A DNA stretch of 64,000 nucleotides from Hallerella sp963652365 (GCA_963652365.1 CAVJTH010000008.1:1-64000), one strand, 5' to 3'. Shown: positions 33,129 to 41,880, counted from the first letter of the stretch. The notes: a model not told the origin generated them from the letters alone. Numbers and translations: made by a program.

Positions 33129-34608
33129 TTTTCTTCAACCTTTTTTCGAGTTTCGCAACGCATGCCGAAAGGCCCGCGACGAGGATAAAGTAGATGGCCG
33201 CGACGGCGAGAAGCGGTAGCATCGCCTCGTAAGTCGTGCTGCGGATGATGTCGCCTGCGCGGGTCAGGTCCGTAAGCCCGATATAGCCGCAAATCGAAGT
33301 TTCCTTGATAAGCGAAATGAATTCGTTCGTGAGCGCGGGCAGGGAATTCTTGACCGCCTGCGGATAGACAATCGAAAGGAGGATGGTGCGGAAGCGAAGT
33401 CCGAGGCTGCGTCCCGCTTCGATTTGCCCCGGATCGATGCCCTTGATTCCGCTGCGGATGATTTCGGAAACGTAGGCGCCCGAGTTGATGCCGAAGGCGA
33501 TGATGGCGACCAGAATCTTGTCGATGTTTACCGAAGAGAAGACGATGTAGTAGATGATGAGCAGCTGGACCATCATCGGCGTCCCGCGGACAACCGCGAC
33601 GTAGGCCTTCCCGATTGCGTTCAGGACCTTGAAACGTCCGTTCATTTCGTTGCTTGCCCGGACAATCGCGATGAAAATGCCCACGAGAATGCCGAAAATA
33701 GCGGCGAAGAAGGAAATGAAAAGCGTGTTGCCCAGGCCTTGGACGATAAACTTCCAGCGCGCGTCCTTGACGAAGTTCCTGTAGAAATGGTCCCCGAGAG
33801 TTTCCTCGGAAACCGCTTTCGTGTCGCCGCGAACAACGACGACGACCTTGTTTTCCGCATAGCTGTCGGTGAAGTGGATGGACTGTTTCCGCTCTTCGGT
33901 GACGGTGAAACCGGCAAATCCGATGTCCGCCTTGCCGGAGCTTATCGCGTTGATGATGGCGTCAAACTCGATGTCCTGGATTTCGAGCGTGCGCCCGAGG
34001 TAGTCCGCGATGTATTTGCAGATTTCGATGTCGATTCCGACGATGCCTTTTCCCGTGAGATACTCGTAGGGAGGAAACTGCGCATTGGTCGATAGGATGA
34101 GTTTCGGACCGTTCGAAACCTTTTGAGTGTAATGGAAATTGCCGTTCTTGTTGATGTATGTGTTGAAGATGGAGTCGTAGGTGCCGTCGGACTTGAGCAT
34201 GCGGATGGCGGCGTTTACGCTGTCGAGGAGAGTCTCGTTTCCTTTGGCGACGACTCCGGCATAAGTTTCTTCGACAAATATCTCGTCGAGGATCCGGAGC
34301 GACGGATTCTGTTCGACGAACGCCTTGGCGGGTTTGTCGTCGCTGAGGACGGCATCGATTTTTCCCTGGAGAAGCGCCTGGATGGCATCGGCGAGCTTTG
34401 TGTAGCGTTCTACCTGGATCTTGGCGGTATCGCCCCCGAAGTCGGAAGCGTAGATGTCCGCCGTGTTGCCTATCTGGACGCCGACTTTCTTGTGACCTAG
34501 GTCGTTGACGCAAAAGACGCGGTTTTCGAGGGCCTTGTCGCTATCGCATGCCGCAAAAAGGAAAGCGATCGTCGCGAGGGCAAGAAGCTGGGATATTTTT
34601 CGAATCAT
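33118..34608 (-). CDS. Amino-acid ABC transporter: binding protein-permease fusion with swapped lobes
   Basis: A 496-residue lipoprotein-anchored fusion. Cys21 follows a signal peptide. Residues about 38-150 resemble the second half of a GlnH-type binding protein (KKVGVQIGNTADIY; GKIDAVLSDDKPAKAFVEQN; DGTYDSIFNTYI). Residues about 167-262 resemble the first half (KLILSTNAQFPPYEYL; GIDIEICKYIADYLGR; FDAIINAISSGKADIGFAGF; TEERKQSIHFTDSYAENK). The permease follows (about 285-490) with the coupling motif QIEAGRSLGLR. The lobe order is therefore second-then-first, unlike a standard binding protein. With the ATPase gene it makes a two-gene importer. The substrate is unknown. Confidence 0.88.
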   Translation of the reverse strand: MIRKISQLLALATIAFLFAACDSDKALENRVFCVNDLGHKKVGVQIGNTADIYASDFGGDTAKIQVERYTKLADAIQALLQGKIDAVLSDDKPAKAFVEQNPSLRILDEIFVEETYAGVVAKGNETLLDSVNAAIRMLKSDGTYDSIFNTYINKNGNFHYTQKVSNGPKLILSTNAQFPPYEYLTGKGIVGIDIEICKYIADYLGRTLEIQDIEFDAIINAISSGKADIGFAGFTVTEERKQSIHFTDSYAENKVVVVVRGDTKAVSEETLGDHFYRNFVKDARWKFIVQGLGNTLFISFFAAIFGILVGIFIAIVRASNEMNGRFKVLNAIGKAYVAVVRGTPMMVQLLIIYYIVFSSVNIDKILVAIIAFGINSGAYVSEIIRSGIKGIDPGQIEAGRSLGLRFRTILLSIVYPQAVKNSLPALTNEFISLIKETSICGYIGLTDLTRAGDIIRSTTYEAMLPLLAVAAIYFILVAGLSACVAKLEKRLKKNER

Positions 34609-34666
34609 TTTTCGGGTTTATGGTTGATTGTGAAAGCCCGAATATAGGATATTTTTGGTTTGGAAA

Positions 34667-34788
34667 AGGTCGCGTTCTATCGACAGGAACCTGCCTCGAC
34701 CAGAGCATGAAGCTAGGATTGCTTTCCTGGATAAAGTTTGTTATATTTTAAGCAGTCTTCTCACTGGGGGTGCTCTGGTTTGCTTCGA
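34667..34788 (+). repeat. Decayed duplicate of the tmRNA upstream region and 5' end
   Basis: Three blocks match the DNA just ahead of and at the start of tmRNA in the same order: GTCGCGTTCTATCGACAGGA (34669) with the same sequence bar one base at 34859; TTTGTTATATTTT (34738) with 34931; and GGGGGTGCTCTGGTTT (34766) with the tmRNA 5' end at 34961. Offsets are 190, 193 and 195 bases. The copy has its own TTGCTT-N16-TTATAT promoter pair but the tmRNA body is absent. Confidence 0.85.
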
Positions 34789-34903
34789 CCCGGCTATTCG
34801 CCGTGTCTCACCCCAAGGGGCATAACGCCTTGGCGTTATGGCTAAAACGCTCCCGCTGGTCGCGTTTTATCGACAGGAAACTGTCTCAACCAGAGCATTG
34901 CCT
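34766..34903 (+). other. Hairpin-rich element between the two tmRNA 5' copies
   Basis: TGCTCTGGTT (34771-34780) and AACCAGAGCA (34888-34897) are perfect ten-base inverted ends. Between them lie CCCCAAGGGG (34811), CATAACGCC/GGCGTTATG (34821-34840, nine pairs), TAAAACGC/GCGTTTTA (34843-34869) and GACAG-GAAA-CTGTC (34872-34885). Upstream lies a TTGCTT-N16-TTATAT promoter at 34719-34746. This could be a small structured RNA, or a miniature mobile element that inserted in a duplicated tmRNA start. No coding sequence of note is present. Confidence 0.5.
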
Positions 34904-34911
34904 ATCAAGTA

Positions 34912-34939
34912 TTGCGCTTCTTGAGAAAATTTGTTATAT
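34912..34939 (+). promoter_or_regulatory. Promoter of tmRNA
   Basis: TTGCGC (34912-34917), 16 bases, TTATAT (34934-34939). The tmRNA 5' end follows at 34961 after an AT-rich leader, allowing processing of a short precursor by RNase P. Confidence 0.6.
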
Positions 34940-34960
34940 TTTTTTTGTAATTTCTATTTC

Positions 34961-35314
34961 GGGGGTGCTCTGGTTTCGACAGGGCTGCTGAAGTGTGAGT
35001 TGCGTGCCGAGGGTCTGGTTGGCCTCGTTAAAAAACCGGAAAAAAATAAGTGCTAACGAAGAATACGCACTCGCTGCTTAGTTTATAGCAACGCCGGAAC
35101 CTATTCCTCTCCCACGGGAACAGGAGCTCCGGTCGCAATGTGGGATAGGATGGCGTCATGCTCCGGGGCGCAGTCCGAAATTTTCGGGGCTGGCTGGGAT
35201 TCGCGCCGACCTTCTCGGGCGTGAAGACTGGCGAGATCTTAAATACGAAGGAAACGCACGTAGGAATGAACAGGGATGTGGTTTTGGACAGGAGTTCGAC
35301 TCTCCTCACCTCCA
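34961..35314 (+). ncRNA. ssrA: Transfer-messenger RNA (tmRNA)
   Basis: The 5' end GGGGGTGCTCTGGTTTCGAC and the 3' T-arm and acceptor (GGAGTTCGACTCTCC, then CACCTCCA) are those of a standard one-piece tmRNA; GGGGGTG pairs with CACCTCC. The tag frame begins at GCT 35052 and stops at TAG 35079-35081, encoding ANEEYALAA, with the usual ALAA degradation signal. CCA is not encoded. The RNA rescues stalled ribosomes together with SmpB. The upstream DNA holds a decayed second copy of its start. Confidence 0.97.
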
Positions 35315-35371
35315 CTTTTTGCAACGGTCGCCTTGTCGGGCGGCTGTTGCTTTTTGCGGTCTTTCGGAGCT

Positions 35372-36877
35372 TTATCCGACCGAACGGATGGCTTCGAAAA
35401 ACTTTCGGAGCTTTTCCGGGGCTTTCTTTCCGGGCGTCTCTTCGAGCGAAGACGATAGATCCACAAGTTCCGGCTGGAATCGTTCGACGATTTTTTCGAT
35501 GTTTTCGGGAGAGATGCCTCCGGCCATCCAGAGCGCGTTCTTTTCGCGGACCGTATCGACCAGGGCGTCTTCGATCCGCATGCCCGTTCCGCCGACGGTC
35601 TCGGGGTGGTAGGCGTCGATGAGCGTTCGGGGAAAAGACAGGCGATAGTCCTTTCGGATGTCTTGCGCCTGGGATTCTGTCTGGATGCGCCTTGCCTCGT
35701 AGCACCCGAAGTTCGCGATTCTCTCTTCGGGAATTCGGTAGCCGTGGAACTGGATCGCGTCGAGAATTCCTTCGCTCGCGAGCGAAAGTGCCGTTTCTTC
35801 TTCCGGGGAACCGCTTTCCGCGACGACTCCGACAAGAAGCGGCCTTGCGTCTCCGAATCGTTCGCCGATTTCTTGCGAGATCTTCCGGACGGTTTGCGCG
35901 TCGGCCTTTCGTGCGCTTTGGGCGTAGAAGACGAATCCCAGCATGTTTGCGCCGAGTTCCGCGGCGAGCGAAGCGTCTTCGGCGTTCGTGAGTCCGCAGA
36001 TCTTCGCGAGAGGTTTCCCGGGGAACTTTTCGCGGACCGTTTCGCGCGCTTCCGCGAGGCTCTTCCAGAATGTGCCGTAGCGGTCCGGCTGCGCGTTCAG
36101 GAAGGCTTTTACCAGATTCCGCGCGCTGTCGGGGTTCCTGGCCGCGGCTTCTCCGACGAGGATTCCCTCGAAGCCAAGCCTTCTGGCGAACGCGGCGTCT
36201 TCCGGCGAGAGAATCCCGCTTTCGAAAACGGCTCGGGAACCGAGATGCTTACGGAACGCGGCAGGAACCAGCGGGTCCATGGCGAACGTCCGGAGATCTC
36301 GGGCGTTTACGCCGGCGACGGTCGTTCCGTCCTTTTGCACGAGCTTCAGCTTGCGCAGGTCGTCCTGGGTACGGATTTCGACAAAGGGAGTCATGCCGAG
36401 AGTTCGGGCGCGTCCCGCCATCGTCTTGAGCTCCTTGTCCGAAAGAATCCGTGCGATGAGAAGGACCGCATCCGCTCCGAAGTCGTATGCGACATCGATT
36501 TCTTCCGGGGTCAGGAGAAAATCCTTGCGGAGAATGGCGACTTCCGGCGCGCTGCGGGCGACGCATTCGAGATCGGCGAGCGAACCGTGGAAATAGTTCG
36601 ATTCCGTCAGGACGGAAATGGCGGAGGTGCCGGCCGCCGCATATTTCTGTGCGGTTGCCCGGGGGTCGAGGTCCATCGCGATGTTTCCCTTGGACGGGGA
36701 AGAACGCTTGATTTCGAGAATGGTTCCGGGCCTTTCGACAAAGGGATGCAGCGGGCGGTTTCGCACAGGACGTTCCATGCCGAACGTGATTCCCTGGCGG
36801 CTCATGTCCGCCTTGCGCTTTGTGACGATTTCTGCAAGAATGTCTCGGCTCATCTTTGACTCGCTCGTTTTTTCCAT
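35372..36877 (-). CDS. trpCF: Fused indole-3-glycerol phosphate synthase/phosphoribosylanthranilate isomerase
   Basis: A 501-residue two-domain enzyme of tryptophan synthesis. Residues 1 to about 265 are TrpC (LEIKRSSPSKGNIAM, AAAGTSAISVLTESNYFHGS, AVLLIARIL, GVNARDL, ESGI). Residues about 275-500 are TrpF (KICGLTNAEDASLAAELGAN, LVGVVAES, IQFHG, and the DAYHP and MAGGISPENI loops). The fusion order is the same as in enteric bacteria. The first possible ATG is 36877; an alternative at 36853 (MSRDILAEIV) is just as likely. No other trp gene is in the window. The gene begins directly behind the rpoZ terminator. Confidence 0.95.
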   Translation of the reverse strand: MEKTSESKMSRDILAEIVTKRKADMSRQGITFGMERPVRNRPLHPFVERPGTILEIKRSSPSKGNIAMDLDPRATAQKYAAAGTSAISVLTESNYFHGSLADLECVARSAPEVAILRKDFLLTPEEIDVAYDFGADAVLLIARILSDKELKTMAGRARTLGMTPFVEIRTQDDLRKLKLVQKDGTTVAGVNARDLRTFAMDPLVPAAFRKHLGSRAVFESGILSPEDAAFARRLGFEGILVGEAAARNPDSARNLVKAFLNAQPDRYGTFWKSLAEARETVREKFPGKPLAKICGLTNAEDASLAAELGANMLGFVFYAQSARKADAQTVRKISQEIGERFGDARPLLVGVVAESGSPEEETALSLASEGILDAIQFHGYRIPEERIANFGCYEARRIQTESQAQDIRKDYRLSFPRTLIDAYHPETVGGTGMRIEDALVDTVREKNALWMAGGISPENIEKIVERFQPELVDLSSSLEETPGKKAPEKLRKFFEAIRSVG

Positions 36878-36884
36878 AAAATAG

Positions 36885-36911
36885 AAAAGGCGACCGTTGC
36901 GGTCACCTTTT
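36885..36911 (-). terminator. Terminator after rpoZ
   Basis: On the minus strand AAAAGGTGACC and GGTCGCCTTTT pair (one mismatch) around GCAAC and end in a T-run, eight bases before the first trpCF ATG. trpCF therefore needs read-through or its own promoter. Confidence 0.75.
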
Positions 36912-36929
36912 CGGAGAATGAAATTCTTT

Positions 36930-37247
36930 CTAGATGCCGAACGCGTCGTTCGCGGCGTCCGCGGAGGTCTTGCTGTCCGACTGCTCGGAGCTGGACTGGT
37001 GCGATTCGGCTTCCTTCGCCTTTTCGCGCGCTTCCGCTTCGGCGTGGCTGAGCATCGTCAGGCGGTTCGCCTTGAACTTGTCCATGGCGATGGTGGTGGG
37101 CTTCATCTCGAGCTGGATGTAACCTTCGCGAGCCTGGTCGTTGATAAAGCGAGCTTCTTGAGCCATCATGACGACGGCGCGGAACGTGGAACCCTTGCAG
37201 GCTTCGCTAGCATAGATATCGTCAAGGTAAACGCGATGATTGGACAT
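36930..37247 (-). CDS. rpoZ: RNA polymerase omega subunit (RpoZ-like)
   Basis: A 105-residue protein. The core (FRAVVMMAQEARFINDQARE and KPTTIAMDKFKANRL) corresponds to conserved regions of omega that clamp the beta-prime C-terminus, with the KPTTIA segment most telling. The rest is a charged, low-complexity C-terminal tail, so the protein is divergent. The next feature upstream is tRNA-Ser, 21 bases away. Confidence 0.75.
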   Translation of the reverse strand: MSNHRVYLDDIYASEACKGSTFRAVVMMAQEARFINDQAREGYIQLEMKPTTIAMDKFKANRLTMLSHAEAEAREKAKEAESHQSSSEQSDSKTSADAANDAFGI

Positions 37248-37268
37248 AAGCCACCTTGTAAAGTTTAG

Positions 37269-37353
37269 AAGAGGGAGAGGGATTCGAACCCTCGTTACAG
37301 TTAAGTAAACACGCTTTCCAAGCGTGCGCCTTCAACCACTCGGCCATCCCTCC
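37269..37353 (-). tRNA. tRNA-Ser (anticodon GGA)
   Basis: On the minus strand the 5' end GGAGGGATGGCCGAGTGGTT is a class II serine tRNA with anticodon stem CGCTTGGAAAGCG (anticodon GGA), a long variable arm (TGTTTACTTAACTGTAACG) and T-arm GGGTTCGAATCCC. The acceptor closes with a G-T pair at its first position. CCA is not encoded. Confidence 0.95.
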
Positions 37354-37464
37354 AAAGGATGCGACCCAAAGATAGTAAAAACAGAGGGAACTTGTCAAGC
37401 GGTAAAAAGGGATTTTTTTTTTCGCATGGCGAGCGGTTCTCTCGAATTTACGCGATTTTCGGTC

Positions 37465-39162
37465 CTAGGCTTCGAGTCTTGACAGTTCGTCGCAGACATC
37501 CCGGACGAGAGGCTCGATGGTTTCCCTGGAAAAGTCGAAGCGGATATTTGCCCGGGCGAACAGTTCGGGCAGCGGGCGACTGGATCCGAGCGCTTCGGCG
37601 GCGAAAAGATCTTCGAGAGCCTTCTGTGGGTTCTTGCGGTAGTTCGCATAGACCTGGAGCGCTCCGAGCTGCGCGATTCCGTATTCGATGTAGTAGAACG
37701 GCACTTCGAACAGGTGCAGCTGCTTTTGCCACAGATAGGCTCGCGCGTCGTCGAACCCCGAATAGTCGATTCCGGCGTCGTAGCGATCCATGACCGAAAG
37801 CCACATTTCCTTGCGGTCGCTAGCGGTGTGGTTCGGGTGCGCATACAGCAGATGCTGGAAGGCGTCGATGGAGGCGACCCACGGAAAGAGCCAGATGATT
37901 TCTTCGAGTTCGCTTGCGCGGCTCCGCTTCGCGTCTTCGGGGTTCGGGTAGAAGGGCGAAAGGTCCGTCGATCCGATGAGTTCCATGCTCATGCTCGAAA
38001 CTTCGGCAAACTCGGAGGGAATGTCGTGGTAGGCGGTGAGCGGAATCTTTGCGACTTCGAACTGCTGGAAGGAATGTCCGCTCTCGTGGAGAAGCGTGTA
38101 GATGTCTCCATCGGTTCCCGCCGCGTTCATGAAGATGAAAGGCTTGCCGCTTTCCTCGAAGCCTATCTGGTAGCCGCCGGGAGCCTTTCCGACGCGGCTG
38201 TCCGGGTCGATGAGATGTTCCTCTTTCAGCGTGCGAAAGTAGGCGGATGTCTTGGGCGAGAGCCTGTCGAAAATCCGGCCGACCTTTTCGATGAGTTCCG
38301 AACCTTTTTGGAACGGCTTCAAAGGTTCGCGAGAAAGGGCGTCCGCCTTGGTGTCCCACGGGCGGAGGCGTTCGAGCTTCATCGTGGAAGCCTTTTTCCG
38401 GTAGATGTCCTTCAGGTGCGGGAGGACGATTTTTTCAATCGATTCGTGGAATGTCCGGCAGTCCCTGGGCGTGTAGTCGAAGCGGGACTTTGCCTTGAAG
38501 ATGTAGTCGAGATAGTCGGAGTAGCCCGAATTCTTCGCTATCTGGATGCGCAGCCTGAAAAGCCTGTCGAACGCGTCGTCGAGGCGTTCCCTGTCCTCTA
38601 GCCGGCGGTTCGTGACAAGTTTCCACGCTTCTTCGCGGACGTTCCTGTCTGTCGAGGTGAAGAGCGCGGACATCTGCGGGAGCGTCTTCGTTTCGCCCTT
38701 GTATTGCACGCTCATCGTGCTCGTGATTTTCTGGTAGTCCTGGATGTCGGTGCTTTCTTCGGTGAAAAGCGGGATGTTCTCCTGGTTGAAGAGGGCAAGG
38801 CTCGTGCGGACATCGCGGAAGTAGATGCCGAATTCGCTTTCGAGATCGGCGACGTTCGGGTGGGCCATCATCTTGCGTTCGAGCTTGTTTCCGTAGTCTT
38901 CGCAAATCGGGTCGATTTCCTGGACAAAGTCCATGTAGGCCTTGGCGATTTTTTCGTCTTGCGTGTGGCTTGTCATGGCGACGTAGCGGCGTGCGCTCGC
39001 CTCGGAAAGGACTGTCGAAAGTTCGTTCCAGCGGAGGATCCAGTCGCGGAGGGCGTTCGCGCTTTGCGGAATGTCTTCCCGGAGAAGCCTTTGATAGTAT
39101 TCGGTGACTTGCGCCTTGTCGTCCGCCTTGAAATTTTCCGGAATGAAGATTCGTTTCATCAT
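37465..39162 (-). CDS. M3 family oligoendopeptidase (PepF-like)
   Basis: A 565-residue zinc metallopeptidase. The active site HESGH starts at His359 (TLLHESGHSFQQFEVA) with the third zinc ligand expected in the helix about 25 residues later (PSEFAEVSSMSMELIGS). A Pz/M3 C-terminal domain follows (YDAGIDYSGF, YYIEYGIAQLGALQVYANYR). No signal peptide is present, so it digests short peptides in the cytoplasm. It overlaps ligA by 4 bases and begins MMKRIFIP. Confidence 0.92.
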   Translation of the reverse strand: MMKRIFIPENFKADDKAQVTEYYQRLLREDIPQSANALRDWILRWNELSTVLSEASARRYVAMTSHTQDEKIAKAYMDFVQEIDPICEDYGNKLERKMMAHPNVADLESEFGIYFRDVRTSLALFNQENIPLFTEESTDIQDYQKITSTMSVQYKGETKTLPQMSALFTSTDRNVREEAWKLVTNRRLEDRERLDDAFDRLFRLRIQIAKNSGYSDYLDYIFKAKSRFDYTPRDCRTFHESIEKIVLPHLKDIYRKKASTMKLERLRPWDTKADALSREPLKPFQKGSELIEKVGRIFDRLSPKTSAYFRTLKEEHLIDPDSRVGKAPGGYQIGFEESGKPFIFMNAAGTDGDIYTLLHESGHSFQQFEVAKIPLTAYHDIPSEFAEVSSMSMELIGSTDLSPFYPNPEDAKRSRASELEEIIWLFPWVASIDAFQHLLYAHPNHTASDRKEMWLSVMDRYDAGIDYSGFDDARAYLWQKQLHLFEVPFYYIEYGIAQLGALQVYANYRKNPQKALEDLFAAEALGSSRPLPELFARANIRFDFSRETIEPLVRDVCDELSRLEA

Positions 39163-41156
39163 GACTCCAAATTAGATAATTCGCCGAGAAGCCATGCTTC
39201 GTCGTGGATGGCTACTCCGAGCTTTCTTGCCTTTTCGAGCTTCGAACCGGCCGCTTCGCCGGCTAGCACCCAGGAGGTCTTCTTGCTCACCGAACTCGAA
39301 ACCTTTCCGCCGTTGTCCTCGATGAGCTTTTGCGCGGAACTCCTGTCGAGCGTGGGAAGCGTTCCCGTGAGAACGACGGTCTGTCCCAGGAAATGGTCCT
39401 TGACCTCTCCCTTGAATTCGGTCGGAAGTCCGGCTTCGACGAGTCGCTCGACTTCCTTTCGAAAGGCTTCGTTCTTGAAAAAGTCGTGGATGCTCTGGGC
39501 GATTCGTTCTCCGATGTCCGGGATGGCGGCAAGCTCTTCGACGGTGGCCGCTTCGAGCTTTTCGAGCGTCCTGAAGTGTCTTGCGAGAATGCGCGCCTTG
39601 GTGCGTCCGACGAACCGGATACCGATGGCGAAGAGAAGGTTTTCGAGGCTTCTTCCCTTGCTCTTTTCGATTGCCGAAAGTACATTCATCGCGCTTTTTT
39701 CGCCCACGCGGTCCAGGCTTTCGAGGTCTTCCCGCTTCAGATGGTAGAGGTCCGAAAGGTTCTCTATCCTGTGCGCTTCGAGAAGTTCCGCGATGAGCGA
39801 CGGGCCCAGGTTTTCGATGTTCATCGCTTCGCGGGAGACGAAGTGCTCGAATAGCCTCTGGACGCTGGCCTTGCAGTGGAGGTTTTCGCATCGCAGATCG
39901 ACCTGCCCTTCGTTTTTCGCGAGAGGCGTTCCGCATACGGGGCAAAGTTCCGGCGGTTCCACCTTGAGCGTCCCCGCGGGACGTTTCGACAGATCGACCT
40001 CGATGATTTTCGGAATGATTTCTCCGCCCTTTTCGACGCCGACCGTGTCGCCGACGCGGATGCCGAGCCGTTCTATTTCGTCGAAGTTGTGGAGTGTCGC
40101 CCGCTTGACGGTCGTTCCGGCGAGGCGCACCGGTTCGAGGTTCGCGACCGGCGTGACGCGACCTGTCCGCCCGACCTGGAAATCGATGGACAGAACTTTT
40201 GCGTAGGCGCGTTCCGCCTTGAACTTGTAGGCGAGAGCCCAGCGCGGACTCTTGGCTGTCGAACCCAGTTCGCGCTGGAGTTCCAGGTCGTTCTGCTTGA
40301 TGACCATGCCGTCGATCGGGTAGGGGAGCGTGTCGCGACCGGCGAGAATCTGGTCGGAAATCTTCATGATTTCTTCGGCGCCGTGGGCTATCCAGAATTC
40401 GTTTGTGTGAAATCCGAAATACTGGAGCGCCTTCAGGTTTTCGGAATGCTTCCTGTTTCCGATGTTTTCGGGAATGTGGTAGGCTAGGAATCGCAGATTA
40501 CGCTTGGCGCATTCCTTCGGGTCCTTGAGCTTGAGCGTTCCCGAGGCCGTGTTTCGCGGATTCTGGAATCCCTGGATCCCGCGTTCTTCGAGTTCATCGT
40601 TCAGAAGGTCAAATGTCTTGAATTCCATATAGACTTCGCCGCGGACTTCGAGGAATCCTGTCGGTGCGCCGACGAGCCTGTGCGGAACGTCGTCGATGGT
40701 TCTCACGTTTGCCGTCACGTCGTCGCCGACAGACCCGTTTCCCCGCGTCGCGGCCTTTACTAGAATTCCGTCCTGGTAGGTGAGTGACATGCTGATGCCG
40801 TCGATCTTTCGCTCGCAGACCCATTCCCTCGCGCTTGGAACGCGTTCCGTCGCCTGCCGGATAAAGTCTTCGACCTCCTCCTTCGAGTAGGCGTTCGAAA
40901 TGGAGAGCATCGGAATCCGGTGTTCCACCTTGGCAAAGTCGTTTTTCAGGTCGTTTCCGATTTCCTGGGTGACCGAGCTGGCGGTTCGCCATTCCGGGTG
41001 GGCGGCTTCGAGCGCTTCGAGCTCCTTGACGCCAAAGTCGAAGTCCTGGTCGCTCATCGGCGAAAATCCTTCCCGGTAGTAGGATTCGCTTGCCGCCTTG
41101 AGCTGCTTCTGGAGTTCTTGGTAACGGGTATAGTCGCTTGGATTCATTTGGCTCAT
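39159..41156 (-). CDS. ligA: NAD-dependent DNA ligase
   Basis: A 665-residue LigA. The adenylated lysine is in CERKIDGISMSL; the nucleotidyltransferase, OB fold, four-cysteine zinc finger (CPVCGTPLAKNEGQVDLRC, then the ENLHC cysteine), helix-hairpin-helix repeats (DRVGEKSAMNVLSAI, IPDIGERIAQSI) and BRCT domain (VVLTGTLPTLDRSSAQ) are all present and in order. The length is normal. The ATG at 41156 and one at 41147 (MNPSDYTRY) are both possible. It seals nicks in replication and repair. Confidence 0.98.
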   Translation of the reverse strand: MSQMNPSDYTRYQELQKQLKAASESYYREGFSPMSDQDFDFGVKELEALEAAHPEWRTASSVTQEIGNDLKNDFAKVEHRIPMLSISNAYSKEEVEDFIRQATERVPSAREWVCERKIDGISMSLTYQDGILVKAATRGNGSVGDDVTANVRTIDDVPHRLVGAPTGFLEVRGEVYMEFKTFDLLNDELEERGIQGFQNPRNTASGTLKLKDPKECAKRNLRFLAYHIPENIGNRKHSENLKALQYFGFHTNEFWIAHGAEEIMKISDQILAGRDTLPYPIDGMVIKQNDLELQRELGSTAKSPRWALAYKFKAERAYAKVLSIDFQVGRTGRVTPVANLEPVRLAGTTVKRATLHNFDEIERLGIRVGDTVGVEKGGEIIPKIIEVDLSKRPAGTLKVEPPELCPVCGTPLAKNEGQVDLRCENLHCKASVQRLFEHFVSREAMNIENLGPSLIAELLEAHRIENLSDLYHLKREDLESLDRVGEKSAMNVLSAIEKSKGRSLENLLFAIGIRFVGRTKARILARHFRTLEKLEAATVEELAAIPDIGERIAQSIHDFFKNEAFRKEVERLVEAGLPTEFKGEVKDHFLGQTVVLTGTLPTLDRSSAQKLIEDNGGKVSSSVSKKTSWVLAGEAAGSKLEKARKLGVAIHDEAWLLGELSNLES

Positions 41157-41250
41157 GCGATGAAAGGTAGAAATGGAACGTGAACTTATTTTTCGCGATA
41201 TATGTATATTGTCCTTGTCAAAAGGCCCGATCGGGTCAAAGGATGTCGTT

Positions 41251-41832
41251 ATGAATCGTAAGATGTTTGTCGTGGGGGCGTTTCTTTGCGCCTTGGGCTT
41301 CACCGGTTGCGCAAGTTCTGCCCAGAAGGCTTCCGATGGCGGATTCCAGACCGTGGAAACGCCGGCGACGCAGCTCGAAAAATACAAGGCCGAACTTTCC
41401 GAAAAGGACATTGCCGCGTCGATCGGAATGGCAGTTTCGAACGACGAGATGATCGCGAGGACACAGGCCGCGGACGAGGCGCGCGCGGCTCTCGCCGTCG
41501 CGACCAAGACCCAGGTGAACCGCTACAAGGAACAGTACGGCAAGAACGTCGATGGCAAGGCTCTCAAGATCTGGGAAGAAAAGGCGAACGAATACACGGA
41601 GCAGGAGCTGATCGGGGCGAACGTTCTCCGCACGATTACGCAGTATAACGCCGAAAGCGGGCAGTACAAGATCTATGTCCTGGTCGCGATGGACCCGGCG
41701 AAGATGGCGGAATCGCTGAAAAAGGCCTCCGAGGAGAGCAAGGAATTCATGCTCCGCGCCGAAAGCGCCGACATGCAGAAGCGCATGAACGAAGCCGCGG
41801 CGAAGTACAGGGAAGAACTCCAGAAAAAGTAG
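41251..41832 (+). CDS. LPP20-like lipoprotein
   Basis: A 193-residue lipoprotein (signal MNRKMFVVGAFLCALGFTGC, Cys20). The middle carries the LPP20 pattern ARTQAADEARAALAVATKTQ, and the C-terminus is a long charged helix (EESKEFMLRAESADMQKRMN) likely to form a coiled coil. LPP20-type proteins are outer-membrane lipoproteins with unclear function. AAAGGATG lies ahead of the ATG at 41251; the frame further upstream is not used because the lipoprotein signal begins here. A terminator follows. Confidence 0.82.
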   Translation: MNRKMFVVGAFLCALGFTGCASSAQKASDGGFQTVETPATQLEKYKAELSEKDIAASIGMAVSNDEMIARTQAADEARAALAVATKTQVNRYKEQYGKNVDGKALKIWEEKANEYTEQELIGANVLRTITQYNAESGQYKIYVLVAMDPAKMAESLKKASEESKEFMLRAESADMQKRMNEAAAKYREELQKK

Positions 41833-41848
41833 TGCAATGCTCGATACG

Positions 41849-41880
41849 GAAAGCGGTTTCTGACGGGAAACCGCTTTTTC
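41849..41880 (+). terminator. Terminator after the LPP20-like gene
   Basis: GAAAGCGGTTTC and GGAAACCGCTTT form a strong stem with a short loop, followed by T residues. Confidence 0.9.
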
